From: Stramonita haemastoma
Lineage: Eukaryota; Mollusca; Gastropoda; Neogastropoda; Muricidae
Assembly: GCA_030674155.1 (NCBI GenBank)
Contig: CM060320.1
Location: 25,249,783-25,313,782, forward strand
Length of the DNA stretch: 64,000 nucleotides
Direction of reading: 5' to 3'
Each line of letters opens with the position of its first letter. Position 1 is the first letter of the stretch. The position numbers and the translations under genes were made by a program. Below are positions 49,745 through 62,033 of this stretch, in pieces. The notes below the pieces were generated by a model. That model saw nothing but the letters and a program-made list of their open reading frames with translations, was not told the DNA's origin and made no database searches.

Positions 49745-49875
49745 CATTTATAGGGAAACAAATGCACATGCAGAAAGCAATTATTTTTTAAGTAATGGGA
49801 GGTAATGCTCTGGTGGCGATGTGCTCTCCCTTTGGAGGTCAGCTTGAATTTCGCACAGAGAATTTTACCATAACA
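49745..49875 (+). mobile_element. SINE family D, 3' fragment
   Basis: ATAGGGAAACAAATGCACATGC to TTTCGCACAGAGAATTTTAC matches the family D 3' part. Confidence 0.6.
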
Positions 49876-49934
49876 AACTACACTATGGGATGTGATGTGA
49901 TGCCATGCAGAACGGCAGGGCACGCATGCACCCG

Positions 49935-50105
49935 ACCCGGACTGTCTCGACCCGACCCGACACGACACGACGCGACGCGACACGACCAGACATGGCAAGC
50001 GACCTGACCCGACCGGACAGGAGGCGACGCTACACGACGCGACGCGACGCGACGCGACCCAACCCGACACGGCGCGGCAAGGCACGGCACAACACGACAC
50101 ACCAC
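49935..50105. repeat. Degenerate CGACA pentanucleotide repeat
   Basis: Five-base units CGACC, CGACA, CGACG, GCGAC over about 170 bases, unusually GC-rich for this window. Confidence 0.9.
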
Positions 50106-50141
50106 AACGGTAAGATGGAAAAAATAATAGGCCTACTTACT

Positions 50142-50438
50142 GGAGTTGTGTAGTTCCATTCCTGACAAGCAAGAATGTGGCAGAAATCCCACAGCGAGTC
50201 ACTGGGCAGTGCAGTGTTCCACGGTGAAGTGTTCCATGGTGAAGTGTTCCGCGGTGAAGTGTTCCGCGGTGAAGTGTTCCGCGGTGAAGTGTTCCGCGGT
50301 GAAGTGTTCCGTGGTGAAGTGTTCCGTGGTGAAGTGTTCCGTGTTCCGCGGTGAAGTGTTCCGTGGTGAAGTGTTCCGTGGTGCAGGGTTGTATGGTGTA
50401 GTCCACTGCGGTGTAGTTTTCCATGTAGATTAGCAGGC
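50142..50438 (-). CDS. Exon-like segment encoding five-residue repeats
   Basis: A strong acceptor (CTTCCTTTTCAG) precedes 50438 and a consensus donor (GTAAGT) follows 50142. One frame from an ATG at 50424 begins MENYTAVDYTIQPC then TTEHF repeats; another frame gives NTSPR repeats and ends DSLWDFCHILACQEWN. The change of frame comes from one odd-length unit in the 15-bp minisatellite (about 50224-50385, 11 units). Thr/Glu/His-rich repeats suggest a secreted or low-complexity protein, but no family is recognised. Confidence 0.35.
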
Positions 50439-50439
50439 C

Positions 50440-51180
50440 TGAAAAGGAAGAGCAGTGTGTAAGAACACATATAAAACAATTGATTTTAATTTTACAAGAT
50501 CATCATGCTGTGGACAACATTCCAACCATTCTCTTGGCACCACTGAAATGTCTAATGTGGCGCTCCACCACGAAATGAGTCGCTTAGCACATTACCCAAT
50601 TTTGGCTAGGAGCCTTTGAAGGCAGGTGGGGGTCAAGTTGTCAATTTTGTGATTTTGATTGATTATTAAACTAGATCTGTTTATTTATCTTATAATGAAA
50701 TATGAAGGTTTCATTTGTATTCCTTTTGCTTTTAAATATGTTTTGAAAATACCCAAGCCCTCATTCTGACAACCTGTTACTAAAATAAACTTGCCCGTTT
50801 CTCATTTTGTCACATCCTGCAGTCTATCATTTCAATTTGTAATAATGTTGCACAGAATTGTCCGATTTTCAATCTGTTTTTTGTATTTGATAGCCACTTT
50901 ATAGCACATTAATAACATGTCAATAACTAAAAATTGACCTCGTGTGCACTCCGTCTCATTATGTGGTGGAGCGTCAGTGGGGCTCCCCTGCTAAAGTGAA
51001 CATCTTGCCCTCGCATTACCAACTATCCCTTTGTGCTAGAATGCAGGCCTGCTACAGCCAACCAGGTCAGCAGTATACCCGATCAAACCTAACCAGCCTG
51101 CACCCTGCTACCTGGAAAACAGACAGGCTCTGCCAGGTACACATTATCCCCCGGAAACAGATCACATACTGGTATTACCT
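50440..51180. other. No feature recognised
   Basis: Moderately AT-rich DNA with two occurrences of words around GTGGTGGAGCGYCAC (about 50555 and 50963, in opposite orientation), framing a roughly 400-base interval. No terminal duplication could be confirmed. Confidence 0.35.
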
Positions 51181-51181
51181 T

Positions 51182-51395
51182 TATGGGTGCTTCCACTAGC
51201 TCGTGCCGCATCCTCAGGCATTGAAGTACCTAGGACGGGAACAGTCTTGATGACAAAAGGATTCTTCTTCGTCGAATGCTCTGACAGCAGCCTGTGTCTG
51301 TCCCATGAGCAAAATTGCGTTGCGATCGCCATTAAGCGTCCGACAAGTCAGGTCCAGCGCTTCCGACTTCGGCATGGCGATGACAGAATGATTCT
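51182..51395 (-). CDS. Exon-like segment, duplicated at 52440-52545
   Basis: A good acceptor (TCTTTTCCTAG) precedes 51395 and a GTAATA donor follows 51182. One frame reads LMAIATQFCSWDRHRLLSEH, then KKNPFVIKTVPVLGT and SMPEDAARASGSTHK. The last 85 bases are almost identical to the segment at 52440-52545. A second frame from a well-placed ATG (MPKSEALDLTCRTLNGDR) also looks natural, so the reading frame is uncertain. No family recognised. Confidence 0.35.
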
Positions 51396-51424
51396 AGGAA
51401 AAGAAAATCAAGATATTTTGAACT

Positions 51425-52145
<721 letters not shown>

Positions 52146-52439
52146 GAATAACACTGATGCCAGAACAACAAAGTTAGCACTGGGGAAGGCTATAAGAGTT
52201 TTCCTAGATTCGAACCCAGTTTGTCTGGAGATAGGGAATTGGAAAAAAAAAGTCACATATCAGCACCACACCACACGATATGACAGAGTTAAACAAATGC
52301 AATACAATAGGATACAACACAATAGTAGTAAACAATACAGTACAATACGATACAATATTATACAACACAAGATACGATGCAACGGAAACGCCCAACAAAA
52401 ACAACAATTACAGCAACTACAACAAGATGACACACGGTA

Positions 52440-52545
52440 GGGGCCTATACCTTATTGGGTGTTTCCACTTGCTCGTGCCGCATCCTCAGGCATTGAAGTA
52501 CCTAGGACGGGAACAGCCTTGATGATGGAAGGATTTCTACACAAA
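52440..52545 (-). CDS. Second copy of the exon-like segment
   Basis: On the minus strand it reads NPSIIKAVPVLGTSMPEDAA then RASGNTQ and a TAA just before a GTATAG. A 46-base core is identical to 51200-51245. Differences between copies are mostly at synonymous or conservative positions in this frame. Confidence 0.3.
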
Positions 52546-52569
52546 AAATTGAGACATTTCAAAACGTAA

Positions 52570-52880
<311 letters not shown>

Positions 52881-52884
52881 ATAT

Positions 52885-53980
52885 ATGTTGTGTATTCTCT
52901 ACATTTCAGAAAATGCCGTTTCTAGGGATGTGTAGCAATTGACGGTGTCTAAGCTTTTCTTCACATCAACTGCTGGCGATTTGTTTGGTCTGTGTCGAAT
53001 TTCTAATTGTTACAATTATGAAATCTTTGATACCCAGGTTTAATCTTGACAGTGCTTAACACATCAGGGGGACATTTTATCATCATCTTTCATAACTTCT
53101 ATTCATGCTTGCTGGTGCTTTACTTTCATTAGTGTATACAGGCATGCGGAATATCAAAAATGCCCCATAAAGGTCTGGAAGTTTTGTCTCTTTCGGTAAG
53201 TTATGGAAACACGGAATATTCAACATAAATCTTAAAATTTCGCAGCGGTACCTCGAAAAACAAAAGCACAAAAAAGAAGAAAACATTGCACGTGTACTTA
53301 CCTCTGTGAGGTCTTGATACGTGTGACAATCACGTCGTCAGAGACAGGGCCAGAGAACTAAGATGACCCACATGACTTTTTGACATCTATGCTAAGACTT
53401 TTAAGGAATCAGGGCGAGATGGAAGAGACCCGAAAGGTCGAGCAAATGCTTGAACAAAGTCTGGGGGCTGGATGTGTCCTTTCCCCTTGAGCACTGTGTG
53501 CTGGCTGTGCCAGTTTAGGACACCAAACCCAATGTCGACGCCTAGTCTGCCAGTCTTTGTGATCACAGAGTAAGGTTCAAAGGCTCCTGATGAAGTTCTG
53601 AAATCCGCGATCGTTGAGCCTTACCGAAAACTCCAGGGACAAATTTTGATTTGGGAAATGTGAAAGACTGAGGTACGTGCATCAGGCATAGACAGGTTGT
53701 ACTCGGTACAAAGATACCTGTGAAGAATGCAAGGTAGCCCTTTCATGGAAGGAGGCTTTGCAATTCTTACCTTTCACATGCTGCTGCATGTCGAATGTCC
53801 GATGTCCACAGAGACCCCAGTCCTCACTGCTCTCATCGCATTTGATCCCTGAATTGTTTCAGAGATACGAGGTCATGCAAACATGATGCGAAAGCCCCCA
53901 AACTTCTATCAACTTTGCTCTTCAGCCTAGTGGGATCTGATCCTAGATCCCTGGGCAACAATGCCAGGCCTGCACTGGAT
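52885..53980. other. No gene recognised
   Basis: Unique-looking sequence of mixed composition on both sides of 53300-53900. No open frame longer than about 70 residues and no known motif. Confidence 0.4.
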
Positions 53981-53981
53981 T

Positions 53982-54368
53982 CGCCCTTCAGGGGCTGGTC
54001 TTTCGGGAGTTTGCCCTTCAGGGGCTGGTCTTTCAGGAGTTTGCCCTTCAGGGGCTGGTCTTTCAGGAGTTTGCCCTTCAGGGGCTGGTCTTTCAGGAAT
54101 GTGCCCTTCAGGGGCTGGTCTTTCAGGAGTGTGCCCTTGAGGGCTGGTCTTTCAGGAGTGTGCCCTTGAGGGGCTGGTCTTTCAGGAGTGTGCCCTTGAG
54201 GGGCTGGTCTTTCAGGAGTTTGCCCTTCAGGGGCTGGTCTTTCAGGAGTTTGCCCTTCAGGGGCTGGTCTCTCAGGAGTTTGCCCTTCAGGGGCTGGTCT
54301 TTCAGGAGTGTGCCCTTCAGAAGTTGGTCTTTAGGAGTTTGCCCTTGAGGGGCAGGTCTTTCGGGATT
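53982..54368. repeat. 30-bp minisatellite, about 13 copies
   Basis: Unit GCCCTTCAGGGGCTGGTCTT plus TCAGGAGTTT. Because the unit is a multiple of three it stays open in several frames (minus: LLKDQPLKGK; plus: FRGWSFRSLP), so openness is not evidence of coding. Confidence 0.93.
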
Positions 54369-54640
54369 TAGCCCTTTAGGGGCCTGTTTTGCATGCAGGA
54401 TTTTGCCCTTCAGGGGTCTGTTTTGCATGCAGGATTTTGCCCTTCAGGGGCCTGTTTTGCATGCAGGATTTTGCCCTTCAGGGGCCTGTTTTGCATGCAG
54501 GATTTTGCCCTTCAGGGGCCTGTTTTGCATGCAGGATTTTGCCCTTCAGGGGCCTGTTTTGCATACGGGATTTGTCCTTCAGGGGCTTGTCTTGCAGGGT
54601 GCTGCCATTCGGGGTCTTGTCTTGCATGATGCAGCCCTTT
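54369..54640. repeat. 34-bp minisatellite, about six copies, sharing a core with the previous array
   Basis: Unit GCCCTTCAGGGGCCTGTTTT plus GCATGCAGGATTTT. The 34-base period rotates the reading frame and produces stops, so this array is non-coding. Confidence 0.93.
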
Positions 54641-54642
54641 AG

Positions 54643-54927
54643 TCAAAGTATGTCACGAGCCTAAGGCTCATCAGGCCGGTGCTTATCCCGGTTTCTGTGG
54701 CGTTAAGCGACTGAGAGTCATAGACTCCCCCCTGGATAGGACGCCAGTCTATCGCAGGGTTAACCCCCAACACAAGGTTAGTACCCCTTTTACACCTGGG
54801 TGGGGTGAGAAAATAGCCGTAAAGTGCCTTTTCCAAGGGCACAACGCCATAGCCGAAAGCTGGGATCGAACCCGCAACCTTTAGATTACGAGTCCAACGC
54901 CCTAACCACTAGACTACAGCGGCGGCA
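54643..54927 (-). mobile_element. tRNA-derived SINE (family F) with 14-bp target duplication
   Basis: Inserted into the minisatellite: ATGCAGCCCTTTAG occurs at 54629-54642 and again at 54928-54941. The right end carries, on the minus strand, the tRNA-like head (CTGTAGTCTAGTGGTTAG; AAGGTTGCGGGTTCGATCCC). The body with GGCGTCCTATCCAGGGGG and CTTATCCCGGTTTC-type words is of a kind widespread in marine invertebrates. Confidence 0.92.
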
Positions 54928-55639
54928 ATGCAGCCCTTTAGGGGCTCGTTTTTCCAGACTTTGCTCTTCAGAAGCTCAACCCTTCAGCGCTGTGTTCAAA
55001 TATTGCTCCTTGTCTCCGGTTGTTACCCGTCCTCCCTATCGGTCTTACATAGGTCAAGTCAAGTCATGTGGGTGAGGACAAGTCCACTGGGCCCTGTGCT
55101 CCAGCATCGTGATGCTGGTGTCTTCACAACCTGCAGTGGACAGACAGATCCAGGAGAGTGGAGATGACCTGGGGAAAGAAACCATGAGCAACTGGCTACT
55201 ACAGATCCATATCACAATATCCATGGCAAAACTTTTGAGAGGTCGCTGAAATTTTTTTTAAAATGATTATGGTTTTTTTTATTATCTACACTTAGTTCCA
55301 TGATCCTGTCTTTTTATTGTCTATTTTGGCAGATCCTTTGGAAATATGAAAAAAGTCTTCTGACATGAGTGCAAGATGTCCTACCAAAAGGTCTTTTAAC
55401 ATGTGTGTTCGTAAGATAATCCAGTTGTTTTTTTTTATCATCTGACGTACGTGTAAGATGTTCTATGAAAAGGTCTTCTGGCGTGTGTGCAAGATAAATA
55501 AAATGAAAATAGAATAAAAAATAGAAAACCAATATGGTACAGATCATAGACTACAGCCATGAGCACCTCATTGCCTTCTATCTAGGATTGTGGTTTTAGC
55601 GTTAAAAATCAAATTCTACGAAGAGAAATATTGGGCTCG

Positions 55640-55935
55640 CAACCCGGGTTGGATTCCTGGTCGAGGGATTTTTCCCCTGGAGTTAACATCAGTGCTGACT
55701 CCACCCTCCCCAAAAGTCCTTCCGATGAGACTATAAACCGAGGCCCCGTGTGGGAACGCACGCAGATATCTATCTTGCGCACACGTTAAATCCTGTTCCG
55801 CTTTTCGCAAGAGTAGGCCATCGTGTGCCGGTGGTAACAGATGACAAGATTTACAAAATTGCATACACACGGGACTGGATGTAAAAAAGCACACGAGTGC
55901 TTAATCCATTATCATCGATATAAAAGAATAAATAA
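55640..55935 (+). mobile_element. SINE family A, plus orientation
   Basis: From the B-box region (GGTTGGATTCCTGGTCGAGG) through AGTCCTTCCGATGAGACTAT to TTATCATCGATATAAAAGAAT. The A-box part is lost. Confidence 0.88.
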
Positions 55936-56349
55936 AATTTTAAAAATACATTCGCATGCATTATAGATATCCCTCCCTCAGTTGAAACAATTTTTTTTTT
56001 CAAAAAATGTTTTTGATCTCTACATTTCCCAGTACTCATTTTCGACAGAAAGATTCTTACGTTAGCTTTCAGACATTTTTTTTTGTAACGAACACGTAGG
56101 TACTGGTTTCAGGCATTTATTGTTAGGACATAGTGTCTTAACACGATTTTCAAAGACAACTTTACAACTATGGGAAATCTAACCAATAATTATACTTGTG
56201 GTAGTAAATAAACAACAGCACTCCTCTGATATAAAAGTTAGGTCATGCAGTACTGTATCACAACCAAAACAAAATGAAAAATGGGTTTACATTTATGAGA
56301 TTGCCCAGATTGTTTCTTTACCATTTAAAAATAATTCTCAGCTACTCTT

Positions 56350-56445
56350 TACTTTTTCTTTATGTCAAGGATAATGAAATAAGCACTCGTACTTTTTTAC
56401 ATCCAGTCGCCGTGTGTATGCAGTTTTCGTAAATTTTCTTCGGCA
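56350..56445 (-). mobile_element. SINE family A, 3' fragment
   Basis: TTTATGTCAAGGATAATGAAAT to GTGTGTATGCAGTTTTCGTAA, then unrelated sequence. Confidence 0.8.
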
Positions 56446-56620
56446 CTGTCTGCTGAAGAAATATGTGTACCTTTTTAAATGCCGTTTCAGAAACACATCC
56501 AGTAACTGAAATAAAACTACAAGTAACCATATGAAAAAATATGGTGGATATTTTTCCTTTTTTTTTACAGAATTTGGAAGACATTTTTTCCCGTAAGCTA
56601 CACCACGTTGTTTTACATAC

Positions 56621-57149
56621 CTTTTCTCTGGAATCTGTGGCCATGATGATGGTAGGGAAGGGGACTGAAGAGCAGAGTGCTGATCTTCCTCCCTCAAGGG
56701 ATGCTGCTGCAGGCATTTCATGTTGAGGTTTGTCTGGTCCTTGATGCTGAGGTTTGTGTGGCCCTTGATGTTGAGGTTTGTCTGTTCCTGTTGAGGTTTG
56801 TCTGGTCCTTGATGTTGAGGTTTGTGTGACCCTTGATGTTGAGGTTTGTCTGTTCCGTGTTGAGGTTTGTGTGGTCCTTGATGTTGAGGTTTGTGTGGTC
56901 CTTGATGTTGAGGTTTGTGTGATCTATGTTGAGGTTTGTGTGGTCCTTAATGTTGAGGTTTATGTGGTCCTTGATGTTGAGGTTTGTGTGGTCTATTTTG
57001 AGGTTTGTGTGGTCCTTGATGTTGAGGTTTGTCTGGTCCTCCTGGTTGCAAACCCAACTCTTCCTCTGGTGTCTGTGATGTCAGCCTCCCTCAGCTAACG
57101 TTGGTTAGGACAGGTTGCCATGGCAGGTCGCCTGGCCACCCAGTTTTAC
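56621..57149 (-). CDS. Exon-like segment with 24-bp minisatellite
   Basis: A strong acceptor (TTTTTTTGTTCAG) and a GTATGT donor bound 529 bases. Starting in phase 1 it encodes KTGWPGDLPWQPVLTNVS, then an in-frame TGA, then LTSQTPEEELGLQPGGPDKP and about 13 PQHQGPHK-like 8-residue repeats, ending EMPAAASLEGGRS and FPTIIMATDSREK. The repeat part contains one TAA and one single-base slip. A second frame (TNLNIKDH repeats) is open through most of the array. The segment is thus a decayed exon, a poorly sequenced one, or a chance ORF in a minisatellite. Confidence 0.35.
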
Positions 57150-57384
57150 CTGAACAAAAAAACCACGTAAGTTCATAAGGTACGTGAAAAATTATACAGC
57201 GATATATTTTTTTAAATCTCAAAGTATGAAAATTTACACCCATGTTATGACAATGACAGTTTTACTCGTTTCTATTCTAAAGCAGTGTAAAATAACTTCC
57301 CAACTGAACTGAATTCAAATAAATTGAAAATTGAATTGAATACCACTTCCAGTCACAGCATATTTATCTGCCGGCAATTTGGGC

Positions 57385-57665
57385 TTCTCTCTCAGGGGTG
57401 AGTGCGTTGCCACAAGAGCAGTACCACTCCAAAAAATGTCCTTTTTTAAAGTGTATCAGTTTCCCTATGAGAAGGGCTTTATTCTACAGAATTTTGCTGG
57501 AGATCTTTCTTGGTGTCGTGGGTTCTTTTACGTGCGCTGAATGTGTGCTGCATGCAGGACCTTGTTCACCATCCGTTCCGAAAGACTTGTATGCAGGCCA
57601 CCACTCACAGTCTAGTGGACGGGATAAAGTTTCGGGCAATAAACGGGGATCAAGCTCTAGACCAT
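57385..57665 (-). mobile_element. SINE family D, minus orientation
   Basis: TTTCCCTATGAGAAGGGCTTT, TACAGAATTTTGCTGGAGAT and GTGGGTTCTTTTACGTGCGC are the reverse of the 6270-6600 copy, followed by a tRNA-like ending (CGGGGATCAAGCTCTAGACC). Confidence 0.7.
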
Positions 57666-57939
57666 CGATCCTCCCAATTACCAGTAATGTACAACATTAA
57701 TGACATCATTGATAGGAGCTGTAGTAAAAGATTCATATCCTCCAGTCTCTTTAACACACGAATAATGACATGCAACGTTTTTTATATTCAGATATCAAAT
57801 TATTTACGTATTTACTTATTGTCCACATTTTTCTGTCAAGATAAAGCCAAACCCAACTCATAAATGTAGAGTCAAGCAAACTTAACTGCGCTGACAAAAA
57901 TGTTTAATATCAGCAAGTGCAAAAATTGACTACAATAAC

Positions 57940-58165
57940 AACAACACGTTAAAACTTGTTCCGTCTTCCGGAAGAGTAGGCCGTTCTGTGGCGGTAGGAA
58001 CGGATGATAAAAAAAACAACACACAAAAAAACCCGCATGCACACAGGTGTGTTTAGACATCATTCTTGAAGTCGGAAAGCGACAACCTTAGCAGTGAGCA
58101 AAAATGGTCCATATGCAAAATTTCATCTTCAGTCAACCTCGGAGCGTGAACCTCGGAACGAAAAA
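57940..58165 (+). mobile_element. SINE family A 3' part with the extra module
   Basis: TTAAAACTTGTTCCGTCTTCCG, AGAGTAGGCCGTTCTGTGG, then the reverse of the module (AAATTTCATCTTCAGTCAACC). Confidence 0.7.
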
Positions 58166-58652
58166 AAATTGTAAAGATGATAAAATTCACAATTACCACA
58201 GGCAAAAACCACATCGTTCCATTTAACATTATTGTCAGTTCTCTTGTGATCACATCAAAACTGCTCTGTTAAAACTTTCAGCAAGAAAATGCATAAACAT
58301 GTCTTAAAACACAAGATGTCCATTTGCACCTGTTGATGTAAAGATGCTTGCCTGCCTTCCATTTAATATTAGGATCGTTTATCCAAAATATCTTGTCTAT
58401 TTCTCAATTCTACAGCACTATTTGACAATATTGAAAAAGAAAAAAAATCAGCTGTAGGAAGAAGGGGAGCATCTCGACATCTTTCCCATTTCAAGCATTA
58501 ACATAATTATGAGTAAGGGTTTACGCTTTCTTTTTAGTGGGGGGGGGGAGGGGGGTTGGGGGGGGTTAAGATCTTAAGCTCACACTAAAAACCTTCCCTT
58601 AACATCTTGCTTTAACGTCCTAATAAAAAACAATCCTGCCTTGAAAGTCTGG

Positions 58653-58755
<103 letters not shown>

Positions 58756-59141
58756 AAGGATGCGTATTCGTGACAGTACCAAACCATTTTGGTTCACACA
58801 CAGCTGTTTCAATCAGTTTTCAAAACCAGGGAATAGGCCTGGTTGGTTTATGACACAACTACACTAGATCAGACTCTCAGCCCTGGTCCTTGTGAGTGCG
58901 CCAAATCACTCGCTGCACTCAAGATTAACATTTCTTGGCAGCAGTTGTCATGAAATTCACAAAGCAGGGATTTCCCCCAAAGTTTTAAAATAAACAAGGA
59001 AGATTAAAGGCCGAAACACTTGTTTGAAGGGGGCTTCTCCTCTGAGGACTCTCTGCTGCCATGCTCTACACGAGTTTCTTACCACTATCATACCTAATGG
59101 CCTACTTACTAAGTAGCTACTTCTAAATAAAAATTACTCAC

Positions 59142-59167
59142 CAGTGCTGTTCTTCACCATAGTCTTT
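59142..59167 (-). CDS. Possible short first coding exon
   Basis: Between an acceptor (TTTTTTATAG) and a consensus GTGAGT donor lies AAAGACT then ATG encoding MVKNST and one extra base (phase 1). The phase fits the acceptor at 57149, giving a possible start for that exon-like segment. Very short, so only suggestive. Confidence 0.25.
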
Positions 59168-59962
59168 CTATAAAAAAGACAAAGCCAAAAACGATGATGT
59201 TCAAAATCCCACATTTTGCTTTCCCAGCTGTTCAAGTGGTCCACACTGCATGCAGATGTCAGGCCATTTGAAATGGCAAGAGAAAAAAAAAAGAAAAGAA
59301 ACAAATCAACTCACGGGAACTCGCAACAGAGACACGATTTGCACGTGTTGTTTGTGTCGCTAAATGTGTTTTCTGTCCCTAGCTGGAGTAAGACCTTCAA
59401 TTGCAAAAACCTGGTCTTAACAATGTAACTGGAAATTATTTCTAAACTGTGGGCACTTCGTTTTCTATCATACACTTGAAAAACCCACCCAAAATGATGG
59501 CCATAAAAAGATACTTTATATAAGATAAAAGCTATGTTGAGACTGCAAACTCAAAACCTGTACAAAACTCCTTGACTTACCAGGACAATCTGTTGTTCTA
59601 TTGATATGCACGTTCACAAGAAGAATTTCAGATTTTTTTAAATAATATTTTTAAATTTTTCAAATAGAGTACAAAAAACAATTCAGAAATACACCCCACA
59701 TGCACACAAACTATTACCACCAATTACAACAAGGAAAACACCAAAACATCCTTGAAAGTCATAAGAACAAAACAAGACTACTATCATCGTTACCAACAAC
59801 CCCCTTTTCTGAATCCTACAGTTATTGTATACAGAAACATGACCACTAAGGGAACAAAAACAAACAAAACTACCAAACATACAAACGGGTTAGTATAATA
59901 CCAATAATCTTGTTTACATCCAAAGTTTTGCATATATGCATAGGTATAGTACATAATACACC

Positions 59963-60040
59963 CATACCTACATACACATACATACATACATACATACATA
60001 CATACATACATACATACATACATACATACATACATACATT
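59963..60040. repeat. (CATA)n tetranucleotide microsatellite
   Basis: About 17 CATA units. Flanks 59170-59960 and 60045-60330 show no gene. Confidence 0.96.
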
Positions 60041-60329
60041 ATACTAACAAACATATATACATACAGCAGGATCAATCATGCATATCAGGGCATACATGTA
60101 CACCCTACAGCTACATACACCAAGCACCCAAGTATACCCGAGTGTCCGTAAAACATACATGTCTGTGCCGATGCAGAATCAATTATGGCAAGAGACTCGT
60201 CAATGTGCAGCATGGGAAAAACAAACAACAATAAAAATCAAGACAGGTATATATGCCTTGGGTGCCTACATATTAAGGACGGCCTGTTACTAAGGTACCC
60301 TGCAGGCCACAAATTATGATAAGTTTTTA

Positions 60330-60675
60330 TTTATTTATTTATTCTTTTATATTGAGGATAACAGAATAAGCAATCATGCGCTTTTTTTCATCCGGTCCCC
60401 GTGTGCATGCAGTTTTTGTAAATACTGTCATCTGTTCCCACCGGCACACGATGGCCTACTACGAAAAGCGGAACAGGATTTAACGTGTGCGCAAGATGTT
60501 CTGCGTGCGTTCGCACACGGGGCCTCGGTTTAAAGTCTCATCCGAAGGACTTTTGGGGAGAGTGGAGTCAGCACTGATGTTAACTCCAGGAGCAAAATTT
60601 CCTCGACCGGGGACTCGAACCCGGGTCGTCAAATTGCGAGCGCAATGTTCTGACCACTAGGCTATCCGTCCCCCC
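60330..60675 (-). mobile_element. SINE family A, minus orientation, complete
   Basis: Nearly identical to the 40628 copy: (TTTA)n, TATTGAGGATAACAGAATAA, AAAAGCGGAACAGGATTTAA, CGGGGACTCGAACCCGGGTC, CCACTAGGCTATCCG, then a C run. It ends about 50 bases from the LINE insertion. Confidence 0.93.
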
Positions 60676-60716
60676 CGACGGATAGTGATAGCATGACCAT
60701 ACTAATTAGTATAGTT

Positions 60717-60727
60717 ATTCCTTGTTT
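60717..60727. repeat. Left target-site duplication of the LINE
   Basis: ATTCCTTGTTT directly precedes the LINE and is repeated directly after it at 63054-63064. Confidence 0.88.
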
Positions 60728-62030
60728 CAGAGCCTTGATGACTTCAATTAGGCAGTTGTCAATGTTGAAGTGCCTGAGTACTTGCCAGAGGCCGTCATGC
60801 CATACCCTGTCAAAGGCCTTTTTGAAGTCTATAAAATTGTGGTACAAGTCTTTTTGGTGTTGGAGATGCTTCTCTATCAGAATTCTCAGGTTGAAAATTT
60901 GTTCCATTGTGCTGCGTTTTGGTCTAAAGCCCGCTTGTTCTTCTGCCAGGAGTTTTTCTGCTTGGTTTTTCAGTCTGTTGAGGACTACCTGCAGCATGAT
61001 CTTGCTAGGATGGCTTATGAGACTGATGGTTCTGTAGTTCTGACATTGCTTGAGGTTTCCTTTCTTTGGCAGGGGTATTACAAGAGACTGTGTCCATTCT
61101 TTTGGCCATTCTTTGGTGTCGTGGATCTTCTGACAAAGATCTGTGAATCGCCTTGCTGTTTCATTCCCTCCATTTTTTATGAGTTCAGCTGGGATGTTAT
61201 CGATTCCAGGGGACTTCCCCTTCTTCAACTGTTTAATAGCTGTGTCTACTTCACACCTTAGTATTGGTGGGTCTTTATCTTGGTGTTCAGGGGGTTTGTT
61301 GGAAACTATGTTGGTATCTGGGCGTAGTGGGTAGTTATACAATCCCTCACAGTATTCTGTCCAGCGTTGGAGGATGGCATTGTTTTCCGTTAAAAGATTT
61401 CCTTCTTTGTCTTCAATAACAGAGGCTTTAGGCTGTGTGGTTTTAGTTAGTGCTTTCAGAGTGTTGTAAGCTGTTTTGCTGTTTCCCTTGGCCATTCCAT
61501 CTTCGATGTTGTTGCATTGTTCTTCTATCCACGCTTCTTTGGCTTCTCTCATCTTTTTCCTCACTTCTCTGTGGCTATCCATGTACTTGTTGTTGGCTTC
61601 TTGACTTGTGAACTTTTGCTTCTTAAGTTCTCTTCTTTTGTCGCAGAGGTCAAGAACCTCATTTGTCACCCAGGGTTGTTTCTTTGTTCTGCTTCTGCCT
61701 AATGTTTCTTCTGCTGCTGCCGTTAGCACTTCTTTGATGTTGTTGGCTAATGTGTTCACATCATTGTCAATGGCTGTGAGTGCGGCGAACTTTCCTCCAA
61801 TGTTGGCTTGGAAGATCTCAACCACTGTTGGGTCTTTGAGTTTTTCCAGGTCGAATCTTATGCGTGGGCTTTTTGGCTGTTGTTTTGCTTTCAGTTTCAG
61901 CCTGATGGTGGTAAGTACAAGGTCGTGGTCACTGCCAATGTCAGCTCCTGGGAATGTTCTTGTATTTGCCTTGTTTATGCTGGATTTGAATCTTTGGGGT
62001 GACAGAATGTAATCAATTTGATTATGAATC
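60728..62030 (-). pseudogene. LINE inverted arm: endonuclease end and reverse transcriptase N-terminal half
   Basis: Read on the minus strand from about 62025, the frame begins NQIDYILSPQRF and PGADIGSDHDLV, the C-terminal end of an APE-type endonuclease with its SDH motif. A linker follows, then reverse transcriptase motifs: KSPGIDNIPAELIK, PLPKKG, NYRTISLIS, EQAGFRPKRSTMEQIF and FIDFKKAFDRVWH (motif A with catalytic Asp). It breaks at LIEVIKAL, after which the frame enters flanking DNA. Confidence 0.93.
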
Positions 62031-62033
62031 AGA

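Noticed and set aside
50215..50390. A CRISPR array, because of regular short repeats (also 53982-54600 and 29900-30330).
   Set aside because: There are no unique spacers; the repeats are contiguous minisatellites in a eukaryotic genome.
50555..50977. Inverted words around GTGGTGGAGCGCCAC as terminal inverted repeats of a DNA transposon.
   Set aside because: The match is short, no target duplication flanks it and there is no transposase; kept only as a note in the feature list.
51210..51375. A small protein MPKSEALDLTCRTLNGDR... starting in the duplicated exon-like segment.
   Set aside because: The duplicate copy does not preserve this frame, whereas the other frame is kept in both copies.
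54123..54664. Open frames through the 30-bp and 34-bp minisatellites as repeat proteins.
   Set aside because: The 34-bp unit rotates the frame and hits stops, and no splice sites or flanking coding sequence are seen.
57080..57100. The in-frame TGA in the exon-like segment at 56621-57149 as a selenocysteine codon.
   Set aside because: No SECIS-like structure or selenoprotein motif is seen, and the segment also has a TAA and a frame slip.
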